DNA of 64,000 nt, taken from positions 138,531 to 202,530 of the forward strand of contig MNCI01003070.1 in assembly GCA_015680685.1 (NCBI GenBank), given 5' to 3'. This DNA is from Gnetum montanum. Taxonomy: Eukaryota; Streptophyta; Gnetopsida; Gnetales; Gnetaceae. Positions 31,992 to 43,581 of this stretch are shown here, in pieces; the first letter of the stretch is position 1; every line of letters starts with the position of its first letter. The translations under genes were made by a program, and so were the position numbers. The notes under the pieces were generated by a model. That model saw only the letters and a program-made list of their open reading frames with translations. It did not search any database and was not told the origin of the DNA.

Positions 31992-34540
31992 TGCATGGAG
32001 GTAATTGATCCAGTTATTAGTTCTAGAATTAAGAGAATGAACCAAAGAGAGGAGTTAGACACAAATATTTTACACTTTGATTATACACTAGAAGAGTATA
32101 TTAAACATGGAGACCCAAGAATTAAAATAGAAAATTGAGAAGAAGAAGTAAACACATATAGATCCCCTAAAATGGAAATACCTTCAAGTCCAAATGAAGA
32201 TACATCTTCGAATGATCCAAATGAGACTATCACCAATGTTAGATATGCCACCACATGATTAATTAAATTAGTAACAGTGATAGATGAGAAATCAATGGTG
32301 TATAATTAGGGAATTGTGTAGTCCATCTCCTGAATGTGCATCCATAAGATTAGTTGTGAGGGAGATGCTTCATCCTGGTTCAAGAACTAATAAGTATTTT
32401 TTTTACCTTCTTTTTATTTTTACAATTTCTTATCATTTTCTTATTTCTTCCAAAATTTTTTGATTCTTAATATGTTTTCCATTTCTTAATATTTTTCTCT
32501 TTTCTTGAGTCATTTTCTTTATGTTTTATGAATGTCTTCTATATTTTCATTAATAATATTACCAAGTCATGATGTAGAAGTCAATGCTATGTGTTAGGTT
32601 TTTGTTCTATGCTATCAAGATGATTAGGTAAGTAATTGTGTAGAGCAGGGAGACCACCTCATCCATCCCTCCAATTCTTTGAACAAAAGGTCTTTTTCAT
32701 GGAAACAATTTGGTTCTTCTTTCATAAAACTAAAATTAATCAATGATCATTGTACCTTGAAGAAAGAGGGAATGACCAAGTGGGAATGGTAAGGGTGTGA
32801 CCTCAAGGGGACTTGTTGGGTTTTCATCTTGTCTTCCTTTGTGTGATTTATGACTCCTCTTGGAATGTATCATCACTTCTCCATCAACTAATAAAAAGAA
32901 AGCTTTGTCTTTGCATGGTGTGGTTCCCATTTCAAAAAAGAAAAAGAAAAAAATTTAAAAAAGTAAAATACAAAAAAAAAAGAAAAAAAAGGAAGAAAAA
33001 TAATAATAATGGAAATTCAAAGCACACCCCTTAGACATAATAATGGGCTATAAGCATTGGTAATGGGGCTAGAAAGGCATGTTACCCATGCCTAAAGGCA
33101 CCTCGCTAACTAAGGCCCTTCCTTCCTTATTCTCTTTTCTTCTCTTTTTGGAGTGATGATCATTCTTTGAGGTGGTTTTGGACTCATGGTGGTTGGAAAG
33201 AGGGAACACATCAATGTGAGGTTATTGTTAATGGTATGAACTTGGTCTAAACTTGGACGAATAGGTATGCTAATCATGTTAATCACATCTATCACAAGAA
33301 CCTATTGTGGACATGGTCAAGTGTCTTACATCTCGATCTCTGCAATTCGTTCTCATGCCATTATTCACCTCACTGCTACATGTGATTATGAGCCTTTTGG
33401 TTTTGTGTAGTATAGTACAACATCCCAACCATGGTAGTTGTATGTTATTTGGAATAAAGGCATGGTTTACATTTAACTTTTTGGATGCCCACAAACATCT
33501 ATAGAAGTGGTTATGCAAGGGAATTATGGTAGGAGCCTACTTTGGGGAGGCCCCACCTGCATAACTTTTATTGATCATGTCTTTGAACTAACCTTCACAT
33601 CTTCTAGAACATCAATGATAGTTTCTTTGAATTTATGCATAATTTTGGGACTACTTCTCATCACTTTCAATTACTTTTTTACCTTTTTTCCTACTTTTCT
33701 CTTAAAATATCCTTCAAGTTCAACATGTCTTGGTCATCTTCTGAATTAGACCTTTGATTTCAATTATTTGAAAACTGATGTGCTTCCAAAGTTATGCTTC
33801 TTAGTTATGGGGGCTAGAGATGTCCACTTTGAAATTTTGAAATTTTTCTAACATCCTATTTTTAAACATCATGGTAACTAATAGTTATTGATCAAAATAA
33901 TGTGAACAACTTGATGATTTAGTTACCTCATAGCCTTAGGCATAGTATGCTATCATCACCTTATGCTTAAATGAAAACTAAGTGATTCAAAAAGGGTTAA
34001 TTATTAAGGAAAATTCACTAGAACTAATGTTGATCCTTTGGTGACTATAGGTGATGCTAAAAGAAATGCCTAAGGAAGAAGGTCTTTTGCTAGGCATGGA
34101 AACAAAGCCGAGAGAGGGATAATGGAAGATATGCCCATCGACACATCATAACACATACAAGATAGTAGCTGAGGCATCACATGTTTACTAGATCCATGGG
34201 ACAACAAGAAGAAATTTTAGTCCATCCTTCAAGAATGTTGCACATAACCATAGAAGCATCGACATAACAATCTAGGTTGAAAGTATGCCATTGCTAGCAG
34301 CAACAAGAAGGATCATGTTTAGTAGATTGTTAAAGACTTTGCAAATTTTATAATCTTCAAAGCCTATCCAGTCTTTTTGTCACTCTATCATTTTGTATGC
34401 ATTTACTCGAATAAGATTTTGTAATGTAGCACTCAGAGTTAGTCAGTAGTTAACGTTAGTCAATAATTCCATACCTTTCCAATTTTGTAAAGAAAGCTCG
34501 ATTCTATTCTATTGACTTGAGGATGATTTTTTATTCAATC
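31992..34540 (+). other. 3' spacer of element E with an unassigned coding relic at its start
   Basis: From about 31998 to 32330 one frame is nearly open (..SSRIKRMNQREELDTNILHF.., then YTLEEYIKHGD, then SPNEDTSSNDPNET) with a few stops; I do not recognise it. From about 32640 on, the sequence matches the region after the integrase in element C (60190-61060), for example CAAAGCACA.CCCTTAGACA at 33020 and 60520. Near 34047 a short basic frame starts after an AG, at the position of the third ORF of element C. The rest is AT-rich and noncoding. Confidence 0.6.
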
Positions 34541-34549
34541 ATGGGGGTA
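34541..34549 (+). promoter_or_regulatory. polypurine tract of element E
   Basis: ATGGGGGTA lies immediately upstream of the 3' LTR start (TGATAAG at 34550). This is where plus-strand priming would occur. The tract is short but correctly placed. Confidence 0.6.
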
Positions 34550-35502
34550 TGATAAGTCATTAGTTGGTTGGGTTATCTGATAAAAAGTCAACTTTTTGGT
34601 TGGCTCCGATATCTTAGCTTCGATGTCCTAGCCTTGACAACAAGGTCCTAATAACAAGGCTATGATAACAAGGCTTCGACAAGAAGGCCCCAATAACTAG
34701 GCCTCATCGATGAGGCCCCATCGATGCAGCCTAACAATAAAATTTATAAATATGCATTCATAGATGTGTTTATGCAATTCTTTTGTCAATAGAGTAGTCA
34801 AACTCTTGCAGCTTTATTTTGTAATCTTAGAGAACAATTAGTGAGTACCTGTAGTGTGGATTTGAGTTAGCTGTACAGTGTCTTATTCGAGTGGCAATGT
34901 ACCTAGACACATTCCATGAATGATAATAAGATCAAGATTGATTCTTATTCATTGTAGCACTTTGGCTTAAATTAAATTTACTTTCCATGCAATTTATGTT
35001 TCATGTACTTAGTTAATATTTATGTTTCCATGCATATTAATGAATTGGTGGAATGAACATGGCCAGTTTCGAGCACAAACACGTATTCTCTTGGTAATCC
35101 CAGCAGCATTATTACTTGGTTTTCTTAGTAGCTTAGCACTTGGTAATTCCAATAGTGAATATGTGGGTTTAAGATGTGTATGGAAAGTTGGGAACAAACA
35201 CTCATTGCCCATAGGCTAGTTTAGACTTTGCTTTCCATTATTAATTAGTTTAAATAATTGATTTCTTTATTATTGTTAGGAGTAGCATAAGGCTACAACA
35301 ACATCAAGAATCATATGCCTCACTTTGGACTAAACCATGCGTGACAAAGCTACCACTAGTCTAAATGGGAAGACAAAAAAATGCGATCAAGACATAATGA
35401 TCTAGATGCCACAACTAGTCCCATCCATGGAATTCGATCGGATCATGTGTGAACACTTGTGATTTGTATGGTTGGGCATAGGGGGTATCTCACTGCTCAT
35501 TA
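34550..35502 (+). repeat. 3' LTR of element E
   Basis: Starts TGATAAGTCATT and ends CTCATTA; each end has one transition from the TGATGA/TCATCA of the 5' copy. U3 has AGGCCTCATCGATGAGGCCC repeats at about 34697. It is followed by GTGTC, the target duplication. Confidence 0.92.
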
Positions 35503-35507
35503 GTGTC

Positions 35508-36680
35508 CTAGCCATGGTTATTCATAGTGGGAGCAGCTTTGCCATATCATAGATGGGCTTCGATAAAAAATGAAAAGAACTCTTGGGCTCTATGATCAAG
35601 GGATACTATTAGAACTTAGAGTCCATTAGATCCAAAGGCTGATTGAGTAGGTTGCAAAAGAAGAAGTTGAGTTGAGAAAATGGGAAAGTGCTGAAGAATA
35701 TAATCAGGTCCCTTTCATCATAAAGAGGTAGGTCTAATTTTATGATAGTGAGGGGGAGGCATGACTTGATAAAGTGGTGCAGTAGAAAACCTTGCTGATT
35801 CAAAACTCTATTTTTGAAATTTCAGCTAATGTTCCTAACTACTTTGAAAATTATAAAGGAATCCAAAGAGTAAGGTAGTGATCATGATCACATGAGACGA
35901 AAGAAAGTTGAATGTGCCTACTAAAGGGGTAAGGGCAAATTTGTTGCAATAGAAGAGATTATGGAGTTAGAATTAGATGATGATGGTGGATGTGACATTT
36001 GCCAATATGAACATCCAAAGGAATGTCGCCTTATCGTGTCATACTTAAAGGAGTCTAGGATGTACTTTTTGAATCCTAGACTGGTAAGAAGGCAAACACC
36101 TAGAAGATTATCTTATCCTTAGGGAAATCTCATGTAGTTCTACCAACAATAAGCTTATTATCCAAGTGGAGCTCCACCACAATCATATGAGCAATACCAT
36201 TAGCGATAGCATCCATAGTCGTGGGGGGTGCCACCACTTAGGTAGTAGTACCCTTACAGATAACCAAATCCATATTATTACTATGTTTAGCAATCCATGT
36301 CTCTATGTGACCCTTCTAGTCACACCTCATTTTAACATCACTACTACCCTTCAGAGTACTATAGAATACATTCTCCATCTCCTAAAGGGAAATCCTCATA
36401 TCCTTATAACCATCCTCATCCTTCAGCATATGTCCCTCCACCCTTAACTCAATTATTGCCTACTCCATCCATATAGGGTGGGATTCTCGTACAGCCATAA
36501 TAACATAATGATACTAGGGCTATTAACTTACAATTAGCTCCATAGTTGAGTGGTTTGAAAACTAGATCTCGTGAAAGATCATTCTTCCCAACCAAAAATC
36601 TTACAAAGCCCTCATTGACTCATGTAGTTGGTCGTTCTATGTCTCCTTCATCCTCTGCATCTATTCTTTCTTAGAGTCCT
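35508..36680 (+). pseudogene. gag of element B, 3' part
   Basis: Continues the gag cut at 21938. It aligns with element C 41325 onward: AGCTTTGCCATATCATAGAT against AACTTTGCCACATCAAAGAT. It includes an acidic segment with a Cys pair (about 35990-36025) and a Tyr/Pro/Gln-rich tail (36120-36480), both shared with A, C and E. Stops are frequent. Confidence 0.7.
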
Positions 36681-36714
36681 TCAAACCAAACACCTCCCAA
36701 GATTTGTATAATCA

Positions 36715-37207
36715 TGTTAACCCATGTTGTATCTAATTGGATCAAGGTTGACAACCTTCCCAAGAAAAGAGCTAATCCTGAAAGTCCTCTCATCTACATG
36801 TAGATTACTGGGAATGAGCCATGCAAGGCTCTTCTTGATTTAGGTTCTGGTATTAATCTGATTTCTCACAAGATGTACAAAGCCTAGAACTTACCTCCTC
36901 TCAAGAAGAGCAACATTCATTTAGAGTTGGTAGATTAGTCCATCACTATTCCCTTAGAACTAGTGAAGGATATTATGACCACTATCTATGGATGGTCCTA
37001 TCTTGTCGATTTTCTAGTGATCAAGGTTGACAATTGCAAGGGGGACTTCCCAATCATTATGGAAATGGCTTGGTTGAGAATTGTTGATACACGAATGAAC
37101 ATCAAAGATCTTTCCCTAGATATTTCCAAGGAAAATGCTTTTGGAAAGATCAATAAGAAGAAAGTTCCATGTATTGCGTACAATGATACAGGGTGCAACT
37201 ATGTGTA
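36715..37207 (+). pseudogene. protease of element B
   Basis: The frame beginning MLTHVVSNWIKVDNLPKK contains EPCKALLDLGSGINLISHKM, where DLGS sits at the usual catalytic D-S/T-G site, and continues through DIMTTIYGWSYLVDFLVIK to NDTGCNYV. Aspartic protease of the Gag-Pol polyprotein. Two or three stops lie within the domain, so it is not functional as it stands. It is the best preserved protease of the Athila-like copies in this window. Confidence 0.75.
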
Positions 37208-37559
37208 GAAATTATGGTCTATCAAAAGAACATTAATCAAAGCATGAAAATAGTGTGAAAATAAATATGAAATCCAAAAGTGCCTATACGTAGTAGCCAC
37301 AAAATAGGAGGACACCCAGTGACTGACAACTAATCCTTAAAGTAACACATTTTGCATGGAACCAACTAAGGGCTTAACTTGTGCTTATGTTGAAGGCATA
37401 GATGAATTGTAACAAGTTCATCACCAACTCTCTAATGATGAACTTGATTATACTTATTGGGAAGAGTTTGAAATCCTTGATAATGTTTAATAGGAGCCCT
37501 TAGAGTTGAAAACTCTACTTGTCGGCATGAAGTATGCATTTCTAAAAAATGGTAAGTTG

Positions 37560-38970
37560 GTAATAATTAATGCTAATCTTACTCTTGAATAGAATGTAAA
37601 GCTACTAAATGTGGTTAACAAATGGTCAACAACCTTTTCTTGGTCATATCCTAAACTCATTGGTATTGACCCTAAGATATACTATTATTACATCTATACT
37701 GATCCTTCCATCAAGCCAAAGAGGTAGCTACAATGACAACTGAACCCCAAATTAAAGAAGATCATCAAAGAGGAAATTAAGTAACTCCTCAAGGTCAGGT
37801 TCATTTATCCAATTGTGGATAGTGAGTGGGTTAGCCCACTTGTAATTGTACCAAAGAAAGATGACAAGTGGAGGATATGTATTAATTTTAGGCTTTTGAA
37901 CATGGCAACCTACAAAGATCATATTTCGTTGCCATTTGTAAACTAGGTGTTGACCACTATTTCCAGGAATTATTTTTATAGCTTTCTAGATGGTTGTAGT
38001 AGCTATAATCATATTCAAATTGTACCAGAGGATTAGGCCAAAATAACATTCACAAGTCCATGAGGAACGTTTGCATATAAAAAGATGCCTTTTGGTTAAT
38101 GTAATGCCCCTGCAACATTCCAACACCCTGTCCTGAGTATTTTTTAGCACTAGATTGGTAGTAGGGTGGAAGTCTTCATGGATGACTTTACCAAATATGG
38201 TGCTACATTTGAGCAAGCCCTAGACTGCCTTGAGTAAGTACTTCAAAGGTGTGTGGAGACTAATTTTTGGCTCAATTAGCAAAAGAGCCATTTGATGGTC
38301 CAATAGGACATTGTGCTTAGACATAGAATTTCTCAAGTAGGGATTGAGATGGACCCTAAAAAGATTAGGGTCATCCAAGGAATAACCCACCAACTGGAAA
38401 CTGTTAAAGATGTCTAATCATTCCTTGGACACACTAGCTACTACCAAAAATTCATAGAGAATTTTTATAAGATCATTAAACCATGGTTAAGCTTATAAAG
38501 AAAGATGCTCCATTCAAAAAAAAAAACCAAGAAATGTGAAAAGACATTCCATCAACTTAAGAAGAAGCTTGTAGAAACTCCAATTTTATGAGCACTAGAT
38601 TGGTTCAAACTATTCCATATCATGAGAAATGTATTAAACTCTACCTTGGGAGTTGTGCTTATGTAGTTGGAGGATTAGAAACATCCTTATTATATCCACT
38701 GCATAAGTTGAATCATTGTGGGTGCACAACTTAACTACACCACTATGGAGAAAGAGCTAATGACGGTGGTGTATGCTTTGGAGAAGTTCAAGAACTATGT
38801 GCTTGGATATAAAGTGTTTGTGTATACCAATCATAGTTCCATTCATTTCCTCATGAACAAGCTAATGATGAGCTCCTGTGTCATATGGTGGTTTGTGATC
38901 TTACAAGAGTTTGATCTTACAATGGTAGATTGAAAAGGAACTAAGAATGAGGTCACTCATCACTTGTCTC
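37560..38970 (+). pseudogene. reverse transcriptase and RNase H of element B
   Basis: Begins with the conserved N-terminal linker (..PKIYYYYIYTDPSIKPK.., then a Q..LNPKLKK segment), continues DDKWRICINFRLLNMATYKD, PATFQ, and the catalytic box VFMDDF at 38174-38188, then LGH.IS..GIE and SFLGH.SYY (about 38410). RNase H follows: LNYTTMEKELMTVVYALEKF at 38725, then VYTNHSSIHFL, where the usual Asp of VYTDH is Asn. More than ten stops, nearly all at expected Gln, Trp or Arg codons. The MDDF form with this spacing is typical of Athila. Confidence 0.8.
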
Positions 38971-39127
38971 GGTTACGATGGATAAACAAAGAGGAGGAGA
39001 GCTCACTCTCTTATTAATTTCTTGATGAGCTTCTCTTTATTAGAGTAATAAATAAACAAGTGCCTGTTGAAAAAAAATGGTACGATGGCATCCTCAATTA
39101 TCTTCTCACTCAGGAGATGCTACATCT

Positions 39128-39957
39128 ATGGGGCCTCGTCGATGCAGCCTAGAAATAAAAACTATAAATACAATCTCACCACCATGTTTATGGGAAGAGA
39201 GTAAAAGTAGTAGTAGAGCTCTTGCAATTTTTCTATTTGAGAGTTAGAATATTTCTCTAAGTACCCACAGTAGGAGTTAGAAAGTGTATGAATCTTTATT
39301 TGGGCACTATTGTACCTGAACTACACTAGTGTGTACGATAATAAATATGAGCTTTTTTATCAAACTTTGTAGCAGTTAGAATAGATTAATGATTTATTTA
39401 TGCATTTACTATGTTCATTAAGTATGCAATTAATTAAGCTAAATTAAGTTAAATTAGACTTTAAGTGATTAGTTAATTATTTAAGCTAAATAAATTGCAC
39501 ACATAAGTACAATTTCTTTAAGTACATATTTACTTGGTAATCCTAGTAGCATTATTGCTTGGTGTGCCTAGTAGTGTAGTGTTTGGTAACCTAGCAGTGG
39601 ATACGTGGGTTCAGGATGTGTATAGAAAGTAGGATTGGATGCTTATGTTAGGACTAATTAGAAATTAGTTAAGTAGTTAAATTTAATTAGTTGTTAAATC
39701 ACTTCATCTCTCTACTTAAGCACCAAAGAACATAAAACACAAAAGAATAAAAATCATATGCCTCAATTACACTTAACCATACCTTTGTACATCACAAGTG
39801 GAATTGGAAAGAAAATAAATGATGATTAGGGCAAGGTTCACTTCATAGAAGACTAGTGTATTAGAAGACAAAGAGTCTGTGGAATTCGATTGGATGGTGT
39901 GTGAAAGCTTTGTGATTCATATAGTTGAGCATAGGGGCATCCTTCGCCAATCATCAT
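39128..39957 (+). repeat. LTR of element C, 5' end missing
   Basis: U3 begins abruptly at about 39128 with GGGGCCTCGTCGATGCAGCC; the TGATGA start and upstream U3 are missing. TATA box TATAAATA at 39163-39170. The end is AATCATCA at 39957. It follows directly on the RNase H/integrase junction of element B, so it acts as 3' boundary of B and 5' LTR of C. Confidence 0.85.
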
Positions 39958-39976
39958 TGGCATTGTTGCTGGGAAC
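39958..39976 (+). promoter_or_regulatory. primer binding site of element C
   Basis: TTGGCATTGTTGCTGGGAA directly follows the LTR; a decayed tRNA-Asp-type site (TGGCGCCGTTGCCGGGGA). Confidence 0.8.
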
Positions 39977-40109
39977 TCTTTTTGTTGTAATGTGCACTAT
40001 CTAGGTTTAGCGAACATCATTAATATTGTTAGATAAACCCTAAGGTTAATATCATTTTCATCATAAATATAATTACATATGCACACTGATACTTTATTTA
40101 TTTTGCAAA

Positions 40110-42400
40110 ATGTCTTCTTCTCACAGGCATGATGATACCAAACCACCCATCCTTCAAGAATGCAAAGTGGTATATACTCACCTAGATGAGTATGTGCCTA
40201 ATTTCACCTTCATCCTATATTAGGATCAACAACTACAATGGCGTGACATGGAAGGAAATATTGTAATGCCCCTTGATCGATCTGTGCTCATGATGCTACT
40301 TCAAACTCTTAAGAAGTTTGACATCCATGATCTTTTAAAGGAATACGTTATGCATGATTACGACTACTGAATTATTGTCCCACTAAAATGTAATGTTGGA
40401 GAGATCGACATCAGGAGAAGCATCATGAGTTTGCAAAGGGAAAATGGTTCATTAATCCCTTGTTCTTGTTGAACCAAGATGACAATGAGGATCCTCCTTC
40501 TAGGGGCTCTTAACATGAAAATTCTCCACTGCTTGATTGGTGATGGGGGTGCAACCTTGAATCTACATTCTGCTATCAATAATCCAGGTTTAGGTAAAGA
40601 TGGTAGTCAAGGCAAGGGCTTGAACAAGTATCAAGATGATAAAAAAACTAATGAACATGGCTGTGACAACCAAAGGGAAATTGGCAGACACCATGATGGT
40701 GGTAGTCCTCCTCCCTCTTCTCCCTCTTCATAAACATCTCTTTGTCTTTCCTATTCTAGTTCTGACAAATGCCGTAGAAGGAAAAATTGTGTTGGAGGTG
40801 AATAGTGAGACAAAAATAATGATCGTTGAGCCCATAGTGAATGAAGGGGTCACAGAGGACATTATCGATAACAAAAAAATAATGATGATGATAAGCATTT
40901 GTTGGAAACCCAAAGCATGTTAAATATTATAGAGGTTGTAAAAATTCCACCTAGGCATGTGAAAGATAGTCAAATTAGATGACTTGATATGAACAATATT
41001 CCTAGATTTGAGGGGGATATAATTTTGATCCACAGACACATCTTCAAGCTTTTCACAATGCTTGTGTCTTACAAAACATTAAAAATGATTGGCAAACACT
41101 AAAGCTATTTTCCATGACACTCATCAAGGAAGCAGAATGCTGGTACCGGTCCTTAGAGCTGGAATCTATCCACAAGTGGAATACAATGCTAAAGTTATTT
41201 AATCATAAATATCAAACATACTCTAGAGTGTCTAATCTAAGAAGGAAAATCCAAGGATGAAAGCAAGGAAACCATGAACCCTTGGATACCACCATGGGCA
41301 GGTACTATTCTCTCATACACCAATGCCTTGGCCATGATTATTTTCAGTGAGCACAACTTTGCCACATCAAAGATGGGTTCAAAGTAGAAACTAGAAGAAC
41401 TCTTGGGGTTTATGCCTAAGGGAGATCATCTGAACTAAGAGCTTATCAAATCCAAAGGCTGATAGAGTAGGTTGCAAAAGAAAAAGATGAGTTATGAAAG
41501 AAGGAAAATGCAGAAGAATATAATAGGGGTCCTTCCATCAGGAAAAGGAAGGTTTGATTCTGTGATGAAGAGGAGTTACCACTTGATGAGGTGGTAAATA
41601 AGGAAACCTTGCCCATACAAAAATCTATTTCTAATATATCAATAAATGTTGATAAACTATGAGACTCTTTGGATGAAAACTTCCAAATCACTATGAAAAT
41701 TACAAAGGAATCCAAAGAGTAGAATAGTGATCATGATCATAGAAGGCAAAAAGAAGCTAACCATGCCTATCAGAGAGGCAAGGGTAAAGCTGTTGTAGTA
41801 GAAGAAGTTGTGGAGATATACTTTAATGATGATGTTGAATGTGACATTTGTTAATATGACCATCTTAAGGGATGTTACCCTATAGTGTCATACTTAGAAG
41901 AGTTTGGGGTGTACACACTAAATCCTGAACTAGCAAGGAGGCAAGCACCCAAATGATTTTCTGATCCTCAAGGCAATCCAAGGTAGTTCCACCAACAACA
42001 ACAAGCTTATTATCCAAGTGGAGCTCCACCATAACCATATGAGTAATACTAGCAATGGAAGCAACCACAGTCATGGGGGATGCCATCATTGAGACAACAG
42101 TACCCTTACAGGCAACTGGATCCATACATGTACTATGTTCAACAACTTGTTTCTCCACATGGCTTTGTTGGTCATGCCTCATTCTAGCATCACTATTATC
42201 CTTTAGAATATCATTGAACTCATTCATCATCTACTCGAGGGGATCCCCCATATCCATACCACCCTCTGCATCTATCTACACACGTCCCTCCATCCTTAAC
42301 TCAGTTACCTCTTACTCCATCTATGCAAGGTGAAATTTCCCCATAGTCACAACAATGAAATGCTACGAGGGATATACATTTACAGCCAACCTTTCAATCG
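40110..42400 (+). pseudogene. gag of element C
   Basis: ATG at 40110 (MSSSHRHDDTKPPILQECKV), with N-terminal domain VYTHLDEYVPNFTFILY, then WRDMEGNIVM. A Gly/Ser/Pro linker follows (DDGGSPPPSSPSS in one frame), then NNIPRFEG and the main domain with GTGP/WNLSTSGIQ-type frameshifted text, and a Tyr/Pro/Gln tail (QQQQAYYPSGAPP, about 41990). More frameshifts than B. Structural protein of the element. Confidence 0.7.
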
Positions 42401-42567
42401 ATTGGTTTAGATATTAGATCCAGGAAATGATCATTTTTTGACCTCATAGTCCTCCCAAGCCCTCACAACCTAATCGGCTAGTTTCCCTATATCTCTAGCA
42501 TCCTCACCCTCTACACCAAATACATTTGGGTCCCCTTCAAACCAAATGTTACCTTAGATCTACACTA

Positions 42568-43070
42568 TGATGTTAACTCATGCTATCTCCAGTTGGATCA
42601 AGGTTGACAACCTTCCCATGAAGAGATTTGACTCGAGAAGTCCTCTTACTTACTTACAAATCATTGGACATGAGCCATGCAAGGCTCTTCTTAATTTTTA
42701 TTCTAGTGTCAATTTCATCTCCCATGACATGTATAAGGCTCAGAACCCACCACCTCTCAAGAAGAGCAACATTTTTTTGGAACTGGTAGACTAGCAAATC
42801 ATTGTTCCTTTGGGATTAGTGGAAGACTTTGCGACTACAATTTATGGATGGTTCTATCTTGCTAATTTTTTGGTGATCAAGGTAGAAAATTGCAAAGGCA
42901 ACTTCCCCATCATTATGGGATGTGCATGGTTAAGCGCTGTTGATGCATAAATAGGCATTAGGGACCTCTCCTTAGAAATCTAAGGAGAATGAATTTGGAT
43001 GACTCAAGAAAAAACATGTTCCATGTATCATGTCTAGTGAAAATAGGTGCAATTATGTGTAGAAAGTTTG
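42568..43070 (+). pseudogene. protease of element C, catalytic Asp lost
   Basis: Frame MLTHAISSWIKVDNLPMKRF, then EPCKALLNFYSSVNFISHDM: the DLGS of element B reads NFYS here, so the catalytic Asp is replaced. It continues LVEDFATTIYGWFYLANFLV and GNFPIIMGCAWLSAVDA. Stops at 42790 and beyond. Cannot act as an aspartic protease. Confidence 0.75.
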
Positions 43071-43576
43071 GTCCATTAAAAGTACATCCATTAATGCATG
43101 TAATCAATGTGCTCATGAAACTGATATTCAAAGGTGCCTATGGGTAGCAGCCATAAAACAAGAGGGAACCTAGAAGTTGACAACTAACTCTAACATCAGC
43201 ACACTATGTATGGAATCCTCTGAGAGCTTGACATGTGCTTATGTCGAGGGCATGGATGAACTTAAGTAAGTTCATCAACAACTCTTTAATGATGAAGTTG
43301 ATGATACATGTTGGGAGGAGTTGGTAATCCCTAATCATTTCAAGTTAAAGCCCCTAGAGTTAAACCTCTACCAGCTAATATGGTGTATGAATTTTTAAAA
43401 AATGGCAAGTTGATTATAATCAATGCAAATTTTGCTCTTGATCAAAAAGATAAGTTATTGAAGCTAGTCAATAAGTGGTCAACAACCTTTGCTTGGTCAT
43501 TGCTTGAATTGACTAGAATTGATCCAAGGATATGCCAACATTGCATCTACACAATCTTGGCCATGAAGCCAAGAAG

Positions 43577-43581
43577 ACAAT
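43577..43581. repeat. target duplication of element D, left copy
   Basis: ACAAT just before the TG of the 5' LTR; the right copy is at 57151-57155. Five bases, as for Ty3/gypsy integrases. Confidence 0.85.

Larger units (their letters stand above)
21939..35502 (+). mobile_element. Athila-like retrotransposon E, nested in B, itself carrying a LINE
   Basis: 13,564 bp with both LTRs (938 and 953 bp) and the 5-bp target duplication GTGTC at 21934-21938 and 35503-35507. Contents: primer site, gag (23020 to about 24990), a trace of protease (to about 25440), then a LINE (about 25488-31991), an unassigned coding relic, a long 3' spacer, a purine tract and the 3' LTR. RT, RNase H and integrase are gone, so E could move only with help. 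Its LTRs differ at many sites, mostly transitions, so the insertion is old. Confidence 0.9.
19655..39127 (+). mobile_element. Athila-like retrotransposon B, split by element E
   Basis: LTR, primer site, gag (20712-21938, resuming at 35508), protease, RT and RNase H in order, with element E (21939-35502) inserted in gag and flanked by GTGTC. Removing E restores a gag that lines up with element C. The sequence stops at about 39127, just before the integrase, where it abuts a U3-truncated LTR that serves element C. The RT most resembles the Athila lineage (VFMDDFTKYG, then LD.LE.VL..C.ETN). Many TAG/TAA/TGA codons; a dead copy. Confidence 0.8.

Noticed and set aside
25440-31998. Target-site duplication for the GC-rich LINE
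   Set aside because: The bases beside 25488 and after the A tail share no convincing string of 7 or more bases; I left it unassigned.
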